Under the pieces are notes generated by a model. That model did no database searches. It had not been told where the DNA came from and saw only the letters and a program-made list of their open reading frames with translations. Shown here one piece after another: positions 19,523 to 27,920 of a stretch of 64,000 bases of DNA; the stretch's first letter is position 1; the number at the start of each line of letters is the position of its first letter. The stretch lies in the NCBI GenBank assembly GCA_018830285.1, contig JAHJSB010000010.1, forward strand, positions 1-64,000, read 5' to 3'. Position numbers and translations under genes: made by a program. Source of the stretch: Alphaproteobacteria bacterium. GTDB lineage: Bacteria > Pseudomonadota > Alphaproteobacteria > Caulobacterales > Hyphomonadaceae.

Positions 19523-20341
19523 TCAACGGGCCGTCATCGCCCCGTCGACGACGTGTTCCTGTCCGCTGATATAGCTGGAGGCATCGCTCGCGAGGAAGAC
19601 CACGAGATCAGCAACTTCTTCTGGCCTGCCGGGACGGCCCATTGGCGTCGATTGCGAGGCGATTGCATGTGCATCCAGCGCATTGGCTCCTGCATGCGTG
19701 GCCAGCGCTGCCGCTTGATCGGCAGGCATGCTACCGGCCATGCGAGCGATGGACTTCTGCCAGATTGGAGTGTCGATGATCCCCGGATGTACTGAGTTCA
19801 CTCGGATGGGGAATCCCATCTGAGCGCACTCGAGCGCCGCAGCCTTTGTGAACAGGCGGACGCCGCCCTTGCTGGCGCAGTAGGCGCTGACCCCAGGGGC
19901 GCCGCGAAGGCCTGCGACGGAAGACAGGTTAATGATGGAGCCGCCAGTTGTCTGCATCGCTTTCATGGCCGCTCGCGTTCCGAGGAAGACGCTGTCCATG
20001 TTGACCGCCATCTGCTTTTGCCAATCGGCCAGGCTGAATTCGAGAATCGGGCCGCCAATCGCAATGCCCGCATTGTTCACCATCACGGAGGGTGTGCCCA
20101 GTTCAGTCTCACACAGGGACATTATGGCGTCCCAGCGATCTTCATCCGTGACGTCGTGATGGGCCGAGATGGCTTTGCCGCCCTCAGTCTCAATCAGCGC
20201 AACGGTCTGCCTGGCGCCGGCGTCGTCGATATCCGTTACCAGCACCGCGACCCCTTCGCGTGCCAGCCCCACGCAGCAGGCTCGGCCAATGCCACTGGCA
20301 CCACCGGTGACGATAGCCGTCCGTCCCTTCAGGTTTTTCAT
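19523..20341 (-). CDS. short-chain dehydrogenase/reductase (SDR)
   Basis: A 272-residue classical SDR that should oxidise or reduce a hydroxyl/keto group with NAD(P). TGGASGIGRA binds the cofactor, an Asp in VTDIDDAG suggests NAD preference, NNAG is kept, and the catalytic set is Ser in LSSVAG with YCASK. The C-terminus (GQEHVVDGAMTAR) is nearly repeated in the broken SDR copy at 21590-21958. GGGAGGAAG sits before the start. It is divergent from a dead rpsD fragment, mirroring the arrangement of the pseudogene and the real rpsD. The substrate is unknown. Confidence 0.88.
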   Translation of the reverse strand: MKNLKGRTAIVTGGASGIGRACCVGLAREGVAVLVTDIDDAGARQTVALIETEGGKAISAHHDVTDEDRWDAIMSLCETELGTPSVMVNNAGIAIGGPILEFSLADWQKQMAVNMDSVFLGTRAAMKAMQTTGGSIINLSSVAGLRGAPGVSAYCASKGGVRLFTKAAALECAQMGFPIRVNSVHPGIIDTPIWQKSIARMAGSMPADQAAALATHAGANALDAHAIASQSTPMGRPGRPEEVADLVVFLASDASSYISGQEHVVDGAMTAR

Positions 20342-20382
20342 TGTCTTCCTCCCAACGGTCTTTGCTTGTTTTGTACCGCAAC

Positions 20383-20606
20383 AGTAGCAGGCGTATGGCT
20401 CGGCACGCCAGTCAATTTGGTTGTTTTTCCCGCCGCTTATCTAAGGGTGGTGCGCAGCCGCCTATGGCGAATTAGCGATATCCACAGGCCCGCGTCAAAA
20501 TGAGGTACGACCATGTCACGTCGCTATAGTGTGAAGTACAAGATCTACCGCCGGGTCCGAGACAATATTTGGGCCGTTCCAACGTCCTCCTTCAACAAAC
20601 GCGGGA
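20383..20606 (+). repeat. degenerate direct repeat A (rpsD promoter and 5' end)
   Basis: This segment matches 21985-22220 over the upstream region and the first 30 or so codons of rpsD. Shared blocks include GTCAATTTGGT, CCCGCCGCTTATCTA, GGCCCGCGTC, AAATGAGGTAC and the ATGTCACGTCGC start. Differences are scattered through both coding and non-coding parts, as expected of an old copy without selection. The possible -35 element TTGACG of the intact copy has become TCGGCA here, so promoter loss is plausible. Confidence 0.85.
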
Positions 20607-20611
20607 ACTGA
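20513..20611 (+). pseudogene. rpsD: truncated duplicate of rpsD (30S ribosomal protein S4)
   Basis: A 32-codon reading frame starting MSRRYSVKYKIYRRVRDN, against [18 protein letters not shown] in the intact rpsD at 22126. The match runs on through IW and FNKR and then stops at a TGA; the rest of S4 (about 170 residues) is missing. The AATGAGGTAC upstream is the same as in the true gene, where it probably includes the ribosome binding site. The whole 341-base gap 20342-20682 otherwise holds nothing recognisable. It is inferred to be a dead product of a segmental duplication. Confidence 0.88.
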
Positions 20612-20682
20612 CAGTTTCGTTGGGACGAGGCGGGCGCACCGGATGCATCTGCTGCGCGTTCGAGCAAAATCGACGTAGCGGC

Positions 20683-21588
20683 TCAGGCCGCCAGCGACGT
20701 TTTTTGCCCGCCTAGGTGCCACGCAACCGGATCTGACTGGTAATGTAGAGGTGAGAGTGTTGAAATCTCGATACCCGCGTCACGAAACAGATCAGCGATT
20801 GTGTCCATGCCACTTTGATCTTGCGCCGCCAGCACCATTGCTTCGATACGCGCCGCATAAAGCGCGATCTCTGCAGATAGTTTCCCGGTGTTCTCGACCA
20901 GGTAGGCAGGCTCGAAGCGTTTCCAATTGTCGAGCAATTCACGAGAGAAGGAAAGCGCCCACGAAGTTGTTTCATCCTGTTCGCGAGCGTTGCGAAGGCG
21001 CTGCCAGGCTGCTTTGGCAGACATCTCTGTGGCAGAGGCGTCGACGCCGTCTTTATGAGCAAGTGCAAGGTTTCTCATCGCGATGAGTATTCCATCGTTT
21101 GCATTGACTTCCATCAACCGCTGGACGCGCCGTTTTGCGTCCGCGATCGCTGGGCCGCTTGAGTTGTGAATGATGAGGCACAGGTGCCCTGAGGGTTTGA
21201 GGACCCGAGCTGCCTCTGCCGAGGCTTGCGCTACATCAGCGTATTCAAAGCCAAACTGAGACACTACCGCATCAAAAGTCGCAGCTTCAAAAGGCAGGGA
21301 TTCCAGGTTGGTATTAGGATGAAGTTGAACTCCCGGCAGGCGTGGCAAGCTGTTCGCAAAGTCGACACCGTCGATGCGCAGCGAAGGGCTTGAGGCCCGA
21401 ATCTGCCGCGCAACGGTGCCTGCGCCGCAGGCCAGATCGATCACACGTTCGCCAGGACCGAGGCTGCGTGCAAACTTTAGCCATGTTGAAGGGAACGCCA
21501 CCGGCGTTTGCCCCATAAAGCAGCTTTCGGTCATGCCGCCCGCCCAGTAACGGGTCCATGCTTCAGATTGTGCTGGTACTGTCCTCAT
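20683..21588 (-). CDS. class I SAM-dependent methyltransferase
   Basis: A 301-residue methyltransferase with the Rossmann-like fold. The SAM-binding glycine loop is VIDLACGAGTVARQI near residue 50, followed by VDFANSLPRL (motif II), FDAVVSQFGFEYA (motif post-II/III) and VLKPSGHLCLII. No substrate-specific domain stands out. It lies between the two copies of the SDR/rpsD duplication and starts one base after the stop of the SDR pseudogene, on the same strand. It could have been inserted between the copies or belonged to the duplicated unit. Confidence 0.8.
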   Translation of the reverse strand: MRTVPAQSEAWTRYWAGGMTESCFMGQTPVAFPSTWLKFARSLGPGERVIDLACGAGTVARQIRASSPSLRIDGVDFANSLPRLPGVQLHPNTNLESLPFEAATFDAVVSQFGFEYADVAQASAEAARVLKPSGHLCLIIHNSSGPAIADAKRRVQRLMEVNANDGILIAMRNLALAHKDGVDASATEMSAKAAWQRLRNAREQDETTSWALSFSRELLDNWKRFEPAYLVENTGKLSAEIALYAARIEAMVLAAQDQSGMDTIADLFRDAGIEISTLSPLHYQSDPVAWHLGGQKTSLAA

Positions 21589-21589
21589 A

Positions 21590-21958
21590 CTAGCGCGCAG
21601 TCATTGCCCCATCGATACAGTGCTCCTGTCCGATGAGGTAACTGAAGGCAAGTGATGCGGGGGACACGATCAATTTGACGACCTCCTCTGGGCTGCCAGC
21701 GCGGCCTATGAGGGATGGCTGTGCGCCAATGGAGTCAACGTCCATCTTGTTTGCGTCAGAAGAAAAGGCCAGCTCTTGCGTCATTGTGTCCATCTTGGGC
21801 GGGACAGATTTCTGCCAGATCGGTGGATCGATGATGCCGGGGTGAACCACGTTCTCGCGAAGATTGAGCCCCTTTGGTGGACACGCGATAGCCGCTGCTC
21901 GTCCTGCTCTGCTACCCGCGCCAGTCACCCTTGCCGTTTTGCCGTAGATTTGTCCCAT
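21590..21958 (-). pseudogene. internally deleted SDR pseudogene
   Basis: A 122-codon frame that fuses the first 25 or so residues of an SDR (GKTARVTGAGSRAGRAAAIA) directly to its C-terminal part (NVVHPGIIDPPIWQKS ... GQEHCIDGAMTAR). The matching intact gene at 19523-20341 has NSVHPGIIDTPIWQKS and GQEHVVDGAMTAR. About 150 residues are gone, including NNAG, the catalytic Ser and YxxxK, and the cofactor loop is altered, so no SDR activity is expected. The frame is still open, so a short protein could be made. It is divergent from rpsD, as the intact copy is from the rpsD fragment. Confidence 0.85.
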
Positions 21959-21984
21959 TCACCATCCTTCTGAGTTCGCCTGTC

Positions 21985-22125
21985 TGTAGCAGCGTTTCGG
22001 CTTGACGCACCAGTCAATTTGGTGTTTTACCCGCCGCTTATCTACGGGCTGGTGCGGAGCCGCCGTTGAGATCGTGGGTGCGAATACGCGCCGCCCACCG
22101 GCCCGCGTCGAAATGAGGTACTACC
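21985..22125 (+). promoter_or_regulatory. rpsD upstream region, duplicated at 20383-20512
   Basis: Non-coding leader of rpsD. A possible promoter is TTGACG at 22002-22007 and TTTTAC at 22025-22030, 17 bases apart; the -10 match is poor. The block GTCAATTTGGT ... CCCGCCGCTTATCTA is kept in the duplicate copy. Since the copy is decaying, shared blocks may simply be remnants rather than conserved sites. Confidence 0.45.
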
Positions 22126-22743
22126 ATGTCACGTCGCCACAGCGCGAAGTACAAGATCGACCGTCGGGTCGGCGAAAATATTTGGGGACGTCCCAAATCC
22201 CCCGTCAACAAGCGCAACTACAAGCCCGGACAGCACGGCCAGAACCGCCGTAGCAAAGTCTCGGACTTCGGTATGCAGCTCATGGCGAAGCAAAAGCTCA
22301 AAGGCTACTACGGCGACATCACGGAGAAGCAGTTCTCCCGCGTGTACGTTGAAGCCAGCCGCATGAAGGGCAACGCCGCAGAAAACCTGATCGGCCTGCT
22401 GGAATCGCGCCTTGAAGCCTTCGTGTATCGTGCGAAATTCGTACCCACGATCTTTGCGGCCCGCCAGTTCGTGAATCACGGCCACGTCACGGTCAATGGT
22501 CGTCGCTGCAATATCGGTTCAGCTCGCCTGAAGCCAGGTGATGTCGTGCAAATTCGTGAAAAGTCGCGCAATATCGCACTGGTTCTCGAAGCCCTTGGCA
22601 GCCCCGAGCGCGATCTTCCGGAATATGTGGATGTCGATCCCAAAGCGATGTCGGCAACCTATGTCCGTGTGCCTGGACTGGCCGACGTGCCATATCCGGT
22701 TCAGATGGAACCAGCGCAAGTCGTCGAATTCTATTCGTCGTAA
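22126..22743 (+). CDS. rpsD: 30S ribosomal protein S4
   Basis: A 205-residue primary 16S rRNA-binding protein that nucleates assembly of the small subunit 5' domain and helps decoding accuracy. The N-terminus [20 protein letters not shown] and the S4 RNA-binding domain around residues 95-155 ([11 protein letters not shown] ... [16 protein letters not shown]) are typical. Length matches the alphaproteobacterial S4. It is monocistronic, followed by a strong terminator hairpin at 22770. Part of its 5' end has a dead copy at 20513. Confidence 0.97.
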   Translation: MSRRHSAKYKIDRRVGENIWGRPKSPVNKRNYKPGQHGQNRRSKVSDFGMQLMAKQKLKGYYGDITEKQFSRVYVEASRMKGNAAENLIGLLESRLEAFVYRAKFVPTIFAARQFVNHGHVTVNGRRCNIGSARLKPGDVVQIREKSRNIALVLEALGSPERDLPEYVDVDPKAMSATYVRVPGLADVPYPVQMEPAQVVEFYSS

Positions 22744-22769
22744 GAGACCTGTTTTTCTTGAAGTTTTGA

Positions 22770-22798
22770 AAAGGCCGCGCCAGACTGGTGCGGCCTTT
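22770..22798 (+). terminator. rho-independent terminator after rpsD
   Basis: AAAGGCCGC pairs with GCGGCCTTT, with a further CCA/TGG pairing inside the loop, and TTTCTCG follows. It lies 27 bases after the rpsD stop. Confidence 0.85.
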
Positions 22799-22818
22799 CT
22801 CGTTCCGGAGACCATTCC

Positions 22819-23646
22819 ATGCCCATACCCAGCATCGCCGCGACCCGACGGGCGCTCGTCGCCACACCGGGCAGGCCATTTGACCTCGCCTCGCGGGATT
22901 CCGGGGATCGATCATTGTTCGACGACAAGGAAGCAGCCAAAACCAGCCTCAAGAAAGACGCGGCCGTCATCAACGAGTTGAAAGACAGGCTGTACGCCGA
23001 AAAGAAGCGGTCCCTGCTGGTCGTCCTGCAAGGCATGGATACGTCAGGGAAGTCCGGAACGATCAAAGGCGTGTTTTCCGATACGACGCCCCTCGGCATG
23101 GAAGTGAAGGCGTTTAAGGCGCCCAGCTCCAACGAATTGGCGCGTGACTATCTGTGGCGCGTTCACAATGCCGTTCCGGCCAAGGGGCGGATCGGCATTT
23201 TTGATCGATCGCATTATGAGGATGTGCTTGTGGTTAAGGTGCGCGGTTTTGCACCGGCCGAGACAGTCGAGCAGCGCTACGGGCAGATCAACGCGTTCGA
23301 AAAGCACCTCGCAGAAAACGACGTGACCATTGTCAAATGCATGCTCAATGTTGGCCATGAGGAGCAGGGGGTCCGCCTCGCCGAACGGCTGGAGGAGCCG
23401 CACAAGCTTTGGAAGTTCAACCCGGCAGATCTAGAGGACCGCAAGCTGTGGCCCGAATTCATGTCGGCATACGAAACAGCCATCGCACGTTGCTCGACCC
23501 GACATGCGCCATGGTATGTCATTCCGGCGGACAGTCGTACGCGGCGAAATGCCATGATTGCCCGGTTGGTGCGCGGCGCGCTTGAGGACATGAAGCTTGA
23601 ATGGCCCGGCTCGAAATACAAGCCGGGCGAATTCAGTATCGGCTAG
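22819..23646 (+). CDS. ppk2: PPK2-family polyphosphate:nucleotide phosphotransferase
   Basis: A 275-residue polyphosphate kinase 2, which transfers phosphate between polyphosphate and nucleotides. Walker A is QGMDTSGKSGTIKG near residue 76; the lid and Walker B region shows FDRSHYEDVLVVKV near residue 130. A single domain of this length fits classes I and III of the family; which nucleotide is preferred cannot be read off. GGAGA precedes the start. It is convergent with a DUF2807 gene and overlaps its stop by four bases. Confidence 0.9.
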   Translation: MPIPSIAATRRALVATPGRPFDLASRDSGDRSLFDDKEAAKTSLKKDAAVINELKDRLYAEKKRSLLVVLQGMDTSGKSGTIKGVFSDTTPLGMEVKAFKAPSSNELARDYLWRVHNAVPAKGRIGIFDRSHYEDVLVVKVRGFAPAETVEQRYGQINAFEKHLAENDVTIVKCMLNVGHEEQGVRLAERLEEPHKLWKFNPADLEDRKLWPEFMSAYETAIARCSTRHAPWYVIPADSRTRRNAMIARLVRGALEDMKLEWPGSKYKPGEFSIG

Positions 23647-24275
23647 TGGAAGGTCGTCGAGCCGCCGGAAACGGAGTGATTGGCCTCGCGGTCGGCTGGA
23701 TCACCATAGATGTCGACGCTTCCGCCGCTCGATGTATGGCTCTTGGCCTCTGCTGATGCGTAGGCTCTGGCAGAGCCTCCGCTGGACGCATTGGCGGCGA
23801 CTTTCTGGCAGACTACGTCCTTCGCAGATGCAGAGCCGCCCGAATTGGCCACGATTTTCAGCGAGCCGCACTTGCCTTCGGCCTTGATGCTGGCACCGCT
23901 GGAGGCGTCGAGAACGAGGATGTCGGAATCAATGCCGGTTGCACGGATGCTCGACCCGGAACTGGCCTCTATCTCTTCAAGATGCGGCGACGTCACGCGC
24001 ACCTTGGCCCTGACCTTGTCTCTCCATCCAGATGTTGCCTTGCGCGCGATATAGAGCCGGGATCCGTCCTGGCGCAGCTTCATGTCGTCAGGGCCACCCT
24101 GTTTGAAATCGATGATGACCGTATAGTCCGGCCCGGCTTCATAGGTGACATCGACGCCTGCCGAGATGTCGAGTTCGTCAAAACCGGTGAAGTCGTAGGT
24201 CTTCGTGCTGTCCGCGAGAACGGCGCCGGGGGCGAGGAGGGTGAGGCAGAGGGCTGCCAGTAGGGGCTTTAGCAT
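23643..24275 (-). CDS. exported DUF2807 (GIN-domain) protein
   Basis: A 210-residue secreted protein with a signal peptide (LLAALCLTLLAPGAVLA, cleavage near residue 22). The rest fits DUF2807, a putative adhesin/beta-solenoid domain: FDELDISAGVDVTYEAGPDY, then repeated strands built on SSGASI/SSGGSA every 18-20 residues. It probably forms a right-handed beta-helix in the periplasm or on the surface. The next gene upstream (24296) encodes a longer protein of the same family, 20 bases away on the same strand. Function is not known for the family. Confidence 0.82.
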   Translation of the reverse strand: MLKPLLAALCLTLLAPGAVLADSTKTYDFTGFDELDISAGVDVTYEAGPDYTVIIDFKQGGPDDMKLRQDGSRLYIARKATSGWRDKVRAKVRVTSPHLEEIEASSGSSIRATGIDSDILVLDASSGASIKAEGKCGSLKIVANSGGSASAKDVVCQKVAANASSGGSARAYASAEAKSHTSSGGSVDIYGDPADREANHSVSGGSTTFH

Positions 24276-24295
24276 GGGGTTGGTTCCTTGGGGAT

Positions 24296-25225
24296 TTAGC
24301 CGTTTATCTCGATATCGCCGCCGCTGGATTTGCTCACGTTGCGCGATGGCGGGTTTCCCGCGACAGAGATGTCCGCGCCACTCGAGGCCTTCGCTTCGAC
24401 GCTGTCGTTCAGAAATGCCGAGACATCTGCGCCGCTGCTGGCCTGGATATCACCCGTTGCGCATGTGAGGTCGTGGGCTTCCACATCTGCGCTTGAGGAG
24501 GCTGAGATTTCCAGCGCCTGGCAGGTCCCCGAAAGCTCGACGTCCGCGCTGGACGAGGCATCAACGGCGACTTTGGTTGCGCTGATCGCTGTAACAGTCA
24601 CGTCGGCGCTGGACGATACGTCAACGTCAAGCGTGCCGTCGCGGACCAGGGCGAGGGCATCGGCACTGGAGGAAACGTCCAGTTTCAATGCGTGTGCCTC
24701 GAGGTTCGATGCGTCGAGGTCCGCGCTCGACGAGGCACGCAGGTCGACGTCTCCGGCGGTGCCGGACAAGATCAGATCGGAACTGGATGAGACCGACCCG
24801 GAGAATGTCGGACTATCGAGACCCGTCGCGGTCATCGAGGATGAATTCGAAACGGATGCGTCTGCAAGCGCCGGTGCGATGACACGGACAGTATAAGCGG
24901 GCACTCGCTTTCCATTGACCTTGACGACCTTGCGTCCATTGTCGGACTTGACGGACACATTGCGTGACCAGCCGAACCCTTCGCGAAGACTGTTCCGACC
25001 GATCTCGAGCGTGTCACCAGATTGCTCGATATAGATATCGCTGAAGTCGCCGTTTTCCTCGTCCACGTGGATCGACGCAATCGGACCGGTTTCAAAGACG
25101 ACATCAATCACGCCCCGGGTATCTATCCCGGTGAAGTCGCCAGCAGGATAGGACTTGGTGTCGGCGCCTGCGAGCGGAGCCAGGATGGCGGCCAGGGTGA
25201 GCAAAGGCATTGCGGGGCGGGTCAT
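24296..25225 (-). CDS. exported DUF2807 protein with SSSADV repeats
   Basis: A 309-residue secreted protein. The open frame begins 73 codons earlier, but MTRPAMPLLTLAAILAPLAG is a good signal peptide with GGAGAAA just before its ATG, so 25225 is used. FTGIDTRGVIDVVFETGP and VIAPALADASVSNSSSMTATG match the GIN domain, and the C-terminal half is a run of near-identical rungs (SSSADL, SSSADA, SSSADV, SSGADV, SSGADI, SSGGDI). It shares an operon with the shorter DUF2807 gene downstream. Its promoter region contains overlapping inverted repeats. Confidence 0.8.
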   Translation of the reverse strand: MTRPAMPLLTLAAILAPLAGADTKSYPAGDFTGIDTRGVIDVVFETGPIASIHVDEENGDFSDIYIEQSGDTLEIGRNSLREGFGWSRNVSVKSDNGRKVVKVNGKRVPAYTVRVIAPALADASVSNSSSMTATGLDSPTFSGSVSSSSDLILSGTAGDVDLRASSSADLDASNLEAHALKLDVSSSADALALVRDGTLDVDVSSSADVTVTAISATKVAVDASSSADVELSGTCQALEISASSSADVEAHDLTCATGDIQASSGADVSAFLNDSVEAKASSGADISVAGNPPSRNVSKSSGGDIEING

Positions 25226-25248
25226 GAGGTTTCTCCAAGTTGATTTTA

Positions 25249-25283
25249 GTTGACTATGAAATATCGAAATACGATAAGTCAAC
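25249..25283. promoter_or_regulatory. palindromic operator in a divergent promoter
   Basis: Between the DUF2807 gene (minus) and the lipoprotein gene (plus) lie two overlapping inverted repeats: GTTGACT ... AGTCAAC (25249-25255, 25277-25283) and TATCG-AAATA-CGATA (25262-25276). TTGACT on each strand could serve as a -35 element for each direction, so a dimeric repressor bound here could shut off both units. No candidate regulator gene is next to it. Confidence 0.6.
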
Positions 25284-25312
25284 ATATTGTTTTTCAATAA
25301 GGAGAAATATTT

Positions 25313-25687
25313 GTGAAACCAAGGACTTTTGCGTTTCTGGCTGTCGCAGCTGCCAGCCTGTCTGCCTGTATCATCATCGATGCAGACGAATCCGACCGTG
25401 ACAATTTCCATGTTGTGACCCAATTCGGCCTGCCTCACCTGCATTCTGTATCGATTGGGCAGGGGGTCGTGACTGTCGAAATTCCCGGTTCCTGCGCCAC
25501 CAAGCAGAACGTCGAGGCGGAAGTGGATAGGGACGGCCGACGGGCATATGAGATCGGGATCGACTATTCAGACCATGATGCCTGCAACGAGGATTCACCT
25601 GGACTGGCGCAGCTGAGTTGGACCTATGACGAACTTGGTATTCCGCACGAATCGACGGTTCGCGTGATCAACAAGATCGCCCGCTAG
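25313..25687 (+). CDS. small lipoprotein of unknown function
   Basis: A 124-residue predicted lipoprotein. The signal sequence [13 protein letters not shown] ends in a lipobox with the Cys near residue 19. The mature part is short and acidic, with two further Cys residues (GSCATKQN and DACNEDS) that could form a disulfide. I recognise no family. The start is GTG with AAGGAGAAA upstream. It is divergent from two DUF2807 genes and shares their palindromic promoter region, so the three probably respond to the same signal. Its stop overlaps that of rimO by four bases. Confidence 0.75.
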   Translation: MKPRTFAFLAVAAASLSACIIIDADESDRDNFHVVTQFGLPHLHSVSIGQGVVTVEIPGSCATKQNVEAEVDRDGRRAYEIGIDYSDHDACNEDSPGLAQLSWTYDELGIPHESTVRVINKIAR

Positions 25688-27021
25688 GCAGGCTCGGCAT
25701 AGAGATCATACTCGTCCGCATCAGTGATGCGGGCGGGTATGATATCCCCGGATTTCAGGTGGCCAGCATTGGACACGAAGACGACGGCATCGACTTCCGG
25801 GGCGTCTGCCTTGGTGCGCCCCAGCATTTCACCGTCTTCTTCGCCCGGGCCGTCGATAATCACGTCCTGGGTCGTGCCGATCTGGGCCGCGGCGCGGGCG
25901 GCGCTGACTTCGGACTGCGTTTGCATGAAGCGGTGCCAGCGGTCTTCCTTGACGTCTTCGTCGACATGACCGGGCAGGGCCCGGCTGTCGGCATGAGCAA
26001 CATTCTCGTACTTGAAGCACCCTGCGCGGTCGATTTTGGCTTCACGGACGAAATCCAGCAGGATCTGGAAGTCTTCTTCGGTTTCGCCAGGAAATCCGAC
26101 AATGAAAGTCGAGCGAATGGCGAGGTCCGGCACGTCGCGGCGCCACTGCTGGATGCGCTCGAGGACTCGGTCCTGTTTCGCCGGGCGTTTCATCGCCTTC
26201 AGGACGTTGGCGGAGGCGTGCTGGAAGGGGATGTCGAGATAAGGAGTGATCAGCCCTTCGGCCATCAGCGGGATGACATTGTCGACATGGGGATAGGGAT
26301 AGACATAGTGCATGCGCGTCCATACGCCGAGACTGCCCAGACCCTTGGCGAGGTCGAGGAAGCGCGTCTCGTATTCGGTGCCGCGCCATGTTTCCGGCTT
26401 GTAGCGGACGTCGAGGCCGTAAGCTGACGTATCCTGGCTGATGACGAGCAGTTCCTTCACACCAGCGCGGACGAGCTGTTCGGCTTCGGTGAGGACGTGG
26501 TGGATCGGCCGGGAGGCGAGATCGCCGCGCAGTTTCGGGATGATGCAGAAGCTGCAGCGATTGTTGCAGCCTTCAGAAATCTTGAGATAGGCATAGTGGC
26601 GCGGCGTGAGGCGAATGCCGGACTCGGGCACGAGGTCGAGGTGGGGGTTGTGTGGGGGTGTCAGGTGGGTGTGGACCGCCGCCATGACGTCTTCGTACTG
26701 GTGCGGTCCGGTGATTGCGAGGACCTTCGGATGCGCCTTCTGGATGACTTCCGGCTCGGCACCGAGGCAACCGGTAACAATGACCTTCCCGTTGGCCTGA
26801 ATAGCTTCGCCGATTGCCTCAAGGCTTTCGTCGCGCGCGCTGTCGAGGAAGCCGCAGGTGTTGACCAGCACGAGGTCGGCGCCGGCATAGTCGGGCGCGA
26901 TCTGGTAGCCTTCGGCGCGTAGGCGCGTGATGATACGTTCGGAATCCACGAGGGCCTTCGGGCAGCCGAGGGACACGATACCGACTTTCGGCGCGCTGGT
27001 GCGGAGTGTGGTTGTTGTCAT
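25684..27021 (-). CDS. rimO: ribosomal protein S12 methylthiotransferase RimO
   Basis: A 445-residue radical-SAM enzyme that adds a methylthio group to the conserved Asp of ribosomal protein S12. The N-terminal UPF0004 domain starts [17 protein letters not shown], with other cluster cysteines in NTCGFLDSA and TGCLGAEPE. The radical-SAM CxxxCxxC is CNNRCSFC near residue 153. A TRAM domain fills the last 65 residues. [10 protein letters not shown] and [12 protein letters not shown] separate RimO from the tRNA enzyme MiaB. It is transcribed alone. Confidence 0.95.
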   Translation of the reverse strand: MTTTTLRTSAPKVGIVSLGCPKALVDSERIITRLRAEGYQIAPDYAGADLVLVNTCGFLDSARDESLEAIGEAIQANGKVIVTGCLGAEPEVIQKAHPKVLAITGPHQYEDVMAAVHTHLTPPHNPHLDLVPESGIRLTPRHYAYLKISEGCNNRCSFCIIPKLRGDLASRPIHHVLTEAEQLVRAGVKELLVISQDTSAYGLDVRYKPETWRGTEYETRFLDLAKGLGSLGVWTRMHYVYPYPHVDNVIPLMAEGLITPYLDIPFQHASANVLKAMKRPAKQDRVLERIQQWRRDVPDLAIRSTFIVGFPGETEEDFQILLDFVREAKIDRAGCFKYENVAHADSRALPGHVDEDVKEDRWHRFMQTQSEVSAARAAAQIGTTQDVIIDGPGEEDGEMLGRTKADAPEVDAVVFVSNAGHLKSGDIIPARITDADEYDLYAEPA

Positions 27022-27195
27022 GGCGGGCGCTTTAGCACATCGCGAGACGTTTGCGAGCCGATTGTCTCAGCCGTCTGACCCGTGTCTGCGGTTAATACCG
27101 GGTAAATATGTTCATCCAATTTCCTGCATCGCGTTTTCGCGACGGAAAACACGCCTGTGCTAGAAAACGCCCATGGAGGCGACGCGGAGGTTTCG

Positions 27196-27456
27196 ATGGC
27201 AGTGTTTGGCGCAAGCGCGTTGTATTGGCTCGCATCCGGTGTGGGACTGTACCTTATCGGCTACGTGCTCGTCCGCTGGCGCAAATCTGCACGGGCCTGT
27301 TACCCGATGCCCTTCCGCCGGCGCAAAGGCTATTTGTCGGGGCTCCTGTTCAGCCTCATTGTCATGTTTGTGCCGTTGAGCCTGCGCCCGAACAATTGCG
27401 CGGGCTGCGCTCTGGCTGCGGCGCCGGATATGGTCGCGAGCCTCATAAACAACTAG
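27196..27456 (+). CDS. small membrane protein, unknown
   Basis: An 86-residue protein with two hydrophobic segments (ALYWLASGVGLYLIGYVLV, then YLSGLLFSLIVMFVPLSL) joined by a very basic loop. I start it at MAVFGAS, after GAGG, rather than at an in-frame codon 13 residues earlier. It ends with CAGC and a short tail. I recognise no family. It sits 70 bases before another small membrane protein on the same strand; the two may be co-transcribed. Confidence 0.55.
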   Translation: MAVFGASALYWLASGVGLYLIGYVLVRWRKSARACYPMPFRRRKGYLSGLLFSLIVMFVPLSLRPNNCAGCALAAAPDMVASLINN

Positions 27457-27525
27457 AAGGCTGGCGGGTACAGTTCCGCGCACAAATTTGCTATAAGCCT
27501 TCCCATCGCCGCGAAGGGGACTCGC

Positions 27526-27918
27526 ATGGATCAGCAGCCGGACTTCAAAACGTTGCGCCTGCTACAGGTTGGCGGGCTGGTCGCGGGCGCAGCAGTTTTC
27601 GTTTTATCACTGTGGTTGATGGGCCAATTCCGACAGCAGGAACTCGTGCCGTTTGTCATGAGCTTCGCTTTTGCGGGCATCACTTTTAGCGGCCTGTTCT
27701 ATTTCGGCGCCCTGCTGACAGAAGGGTCCCTGCAGAAATACATCGTGTCCGATGACACAATTATAAAAGGCGAGAGGGTCGAAATGGTGACGACCACGGC
27801 GTCATCGGGTGATCCGGAGATCGACAAATGGATCGGGACTTACACTTTCACGCGCAACCTGTTCGGCATGTCGATCATACCATTGCTGATCCTGGGCGGG
27901 CTCTACCTGTTCGCCTGA
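27526..27918 (+). CDS. membrane protein, unknown
   Basis: A 130-residue protein with three hydrophobic segments: residues 14-33 (VGGLVAGAAVFVLSLWLM), 42-64 and the C-terminal NLFGMSIIPLLILGGLYLF. The soluble loop between the second and third is acidic. AAGGGG precedes the ATG. It ends two bases from the convergent grxD. No family is recognised and no function can be offered. Confidence 0.6.
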   Translation: MDQQPDFKTLRLLQVGGLVAGAAVFVLSLWLMGQFRQQELVPFVMSFAFAGITFSGLFYFGALLTEGSLQKYIVSDDTIIKGERVEMVTTTASSGDPEIDKWIGTYTFTRNLFGMSIIPLLILGGLYLFA

Positions 27919-27920
27919 GA

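Noticed and set aside
27022-27195. TTAATACCGGGTAAA as a CtrA site and a GTCGCGAAAACGCGAT-like hairpin
   Set aside because: The CtrA match has a mismatch and a poor position; the short inverted repeat is common in GC-rich DNA.
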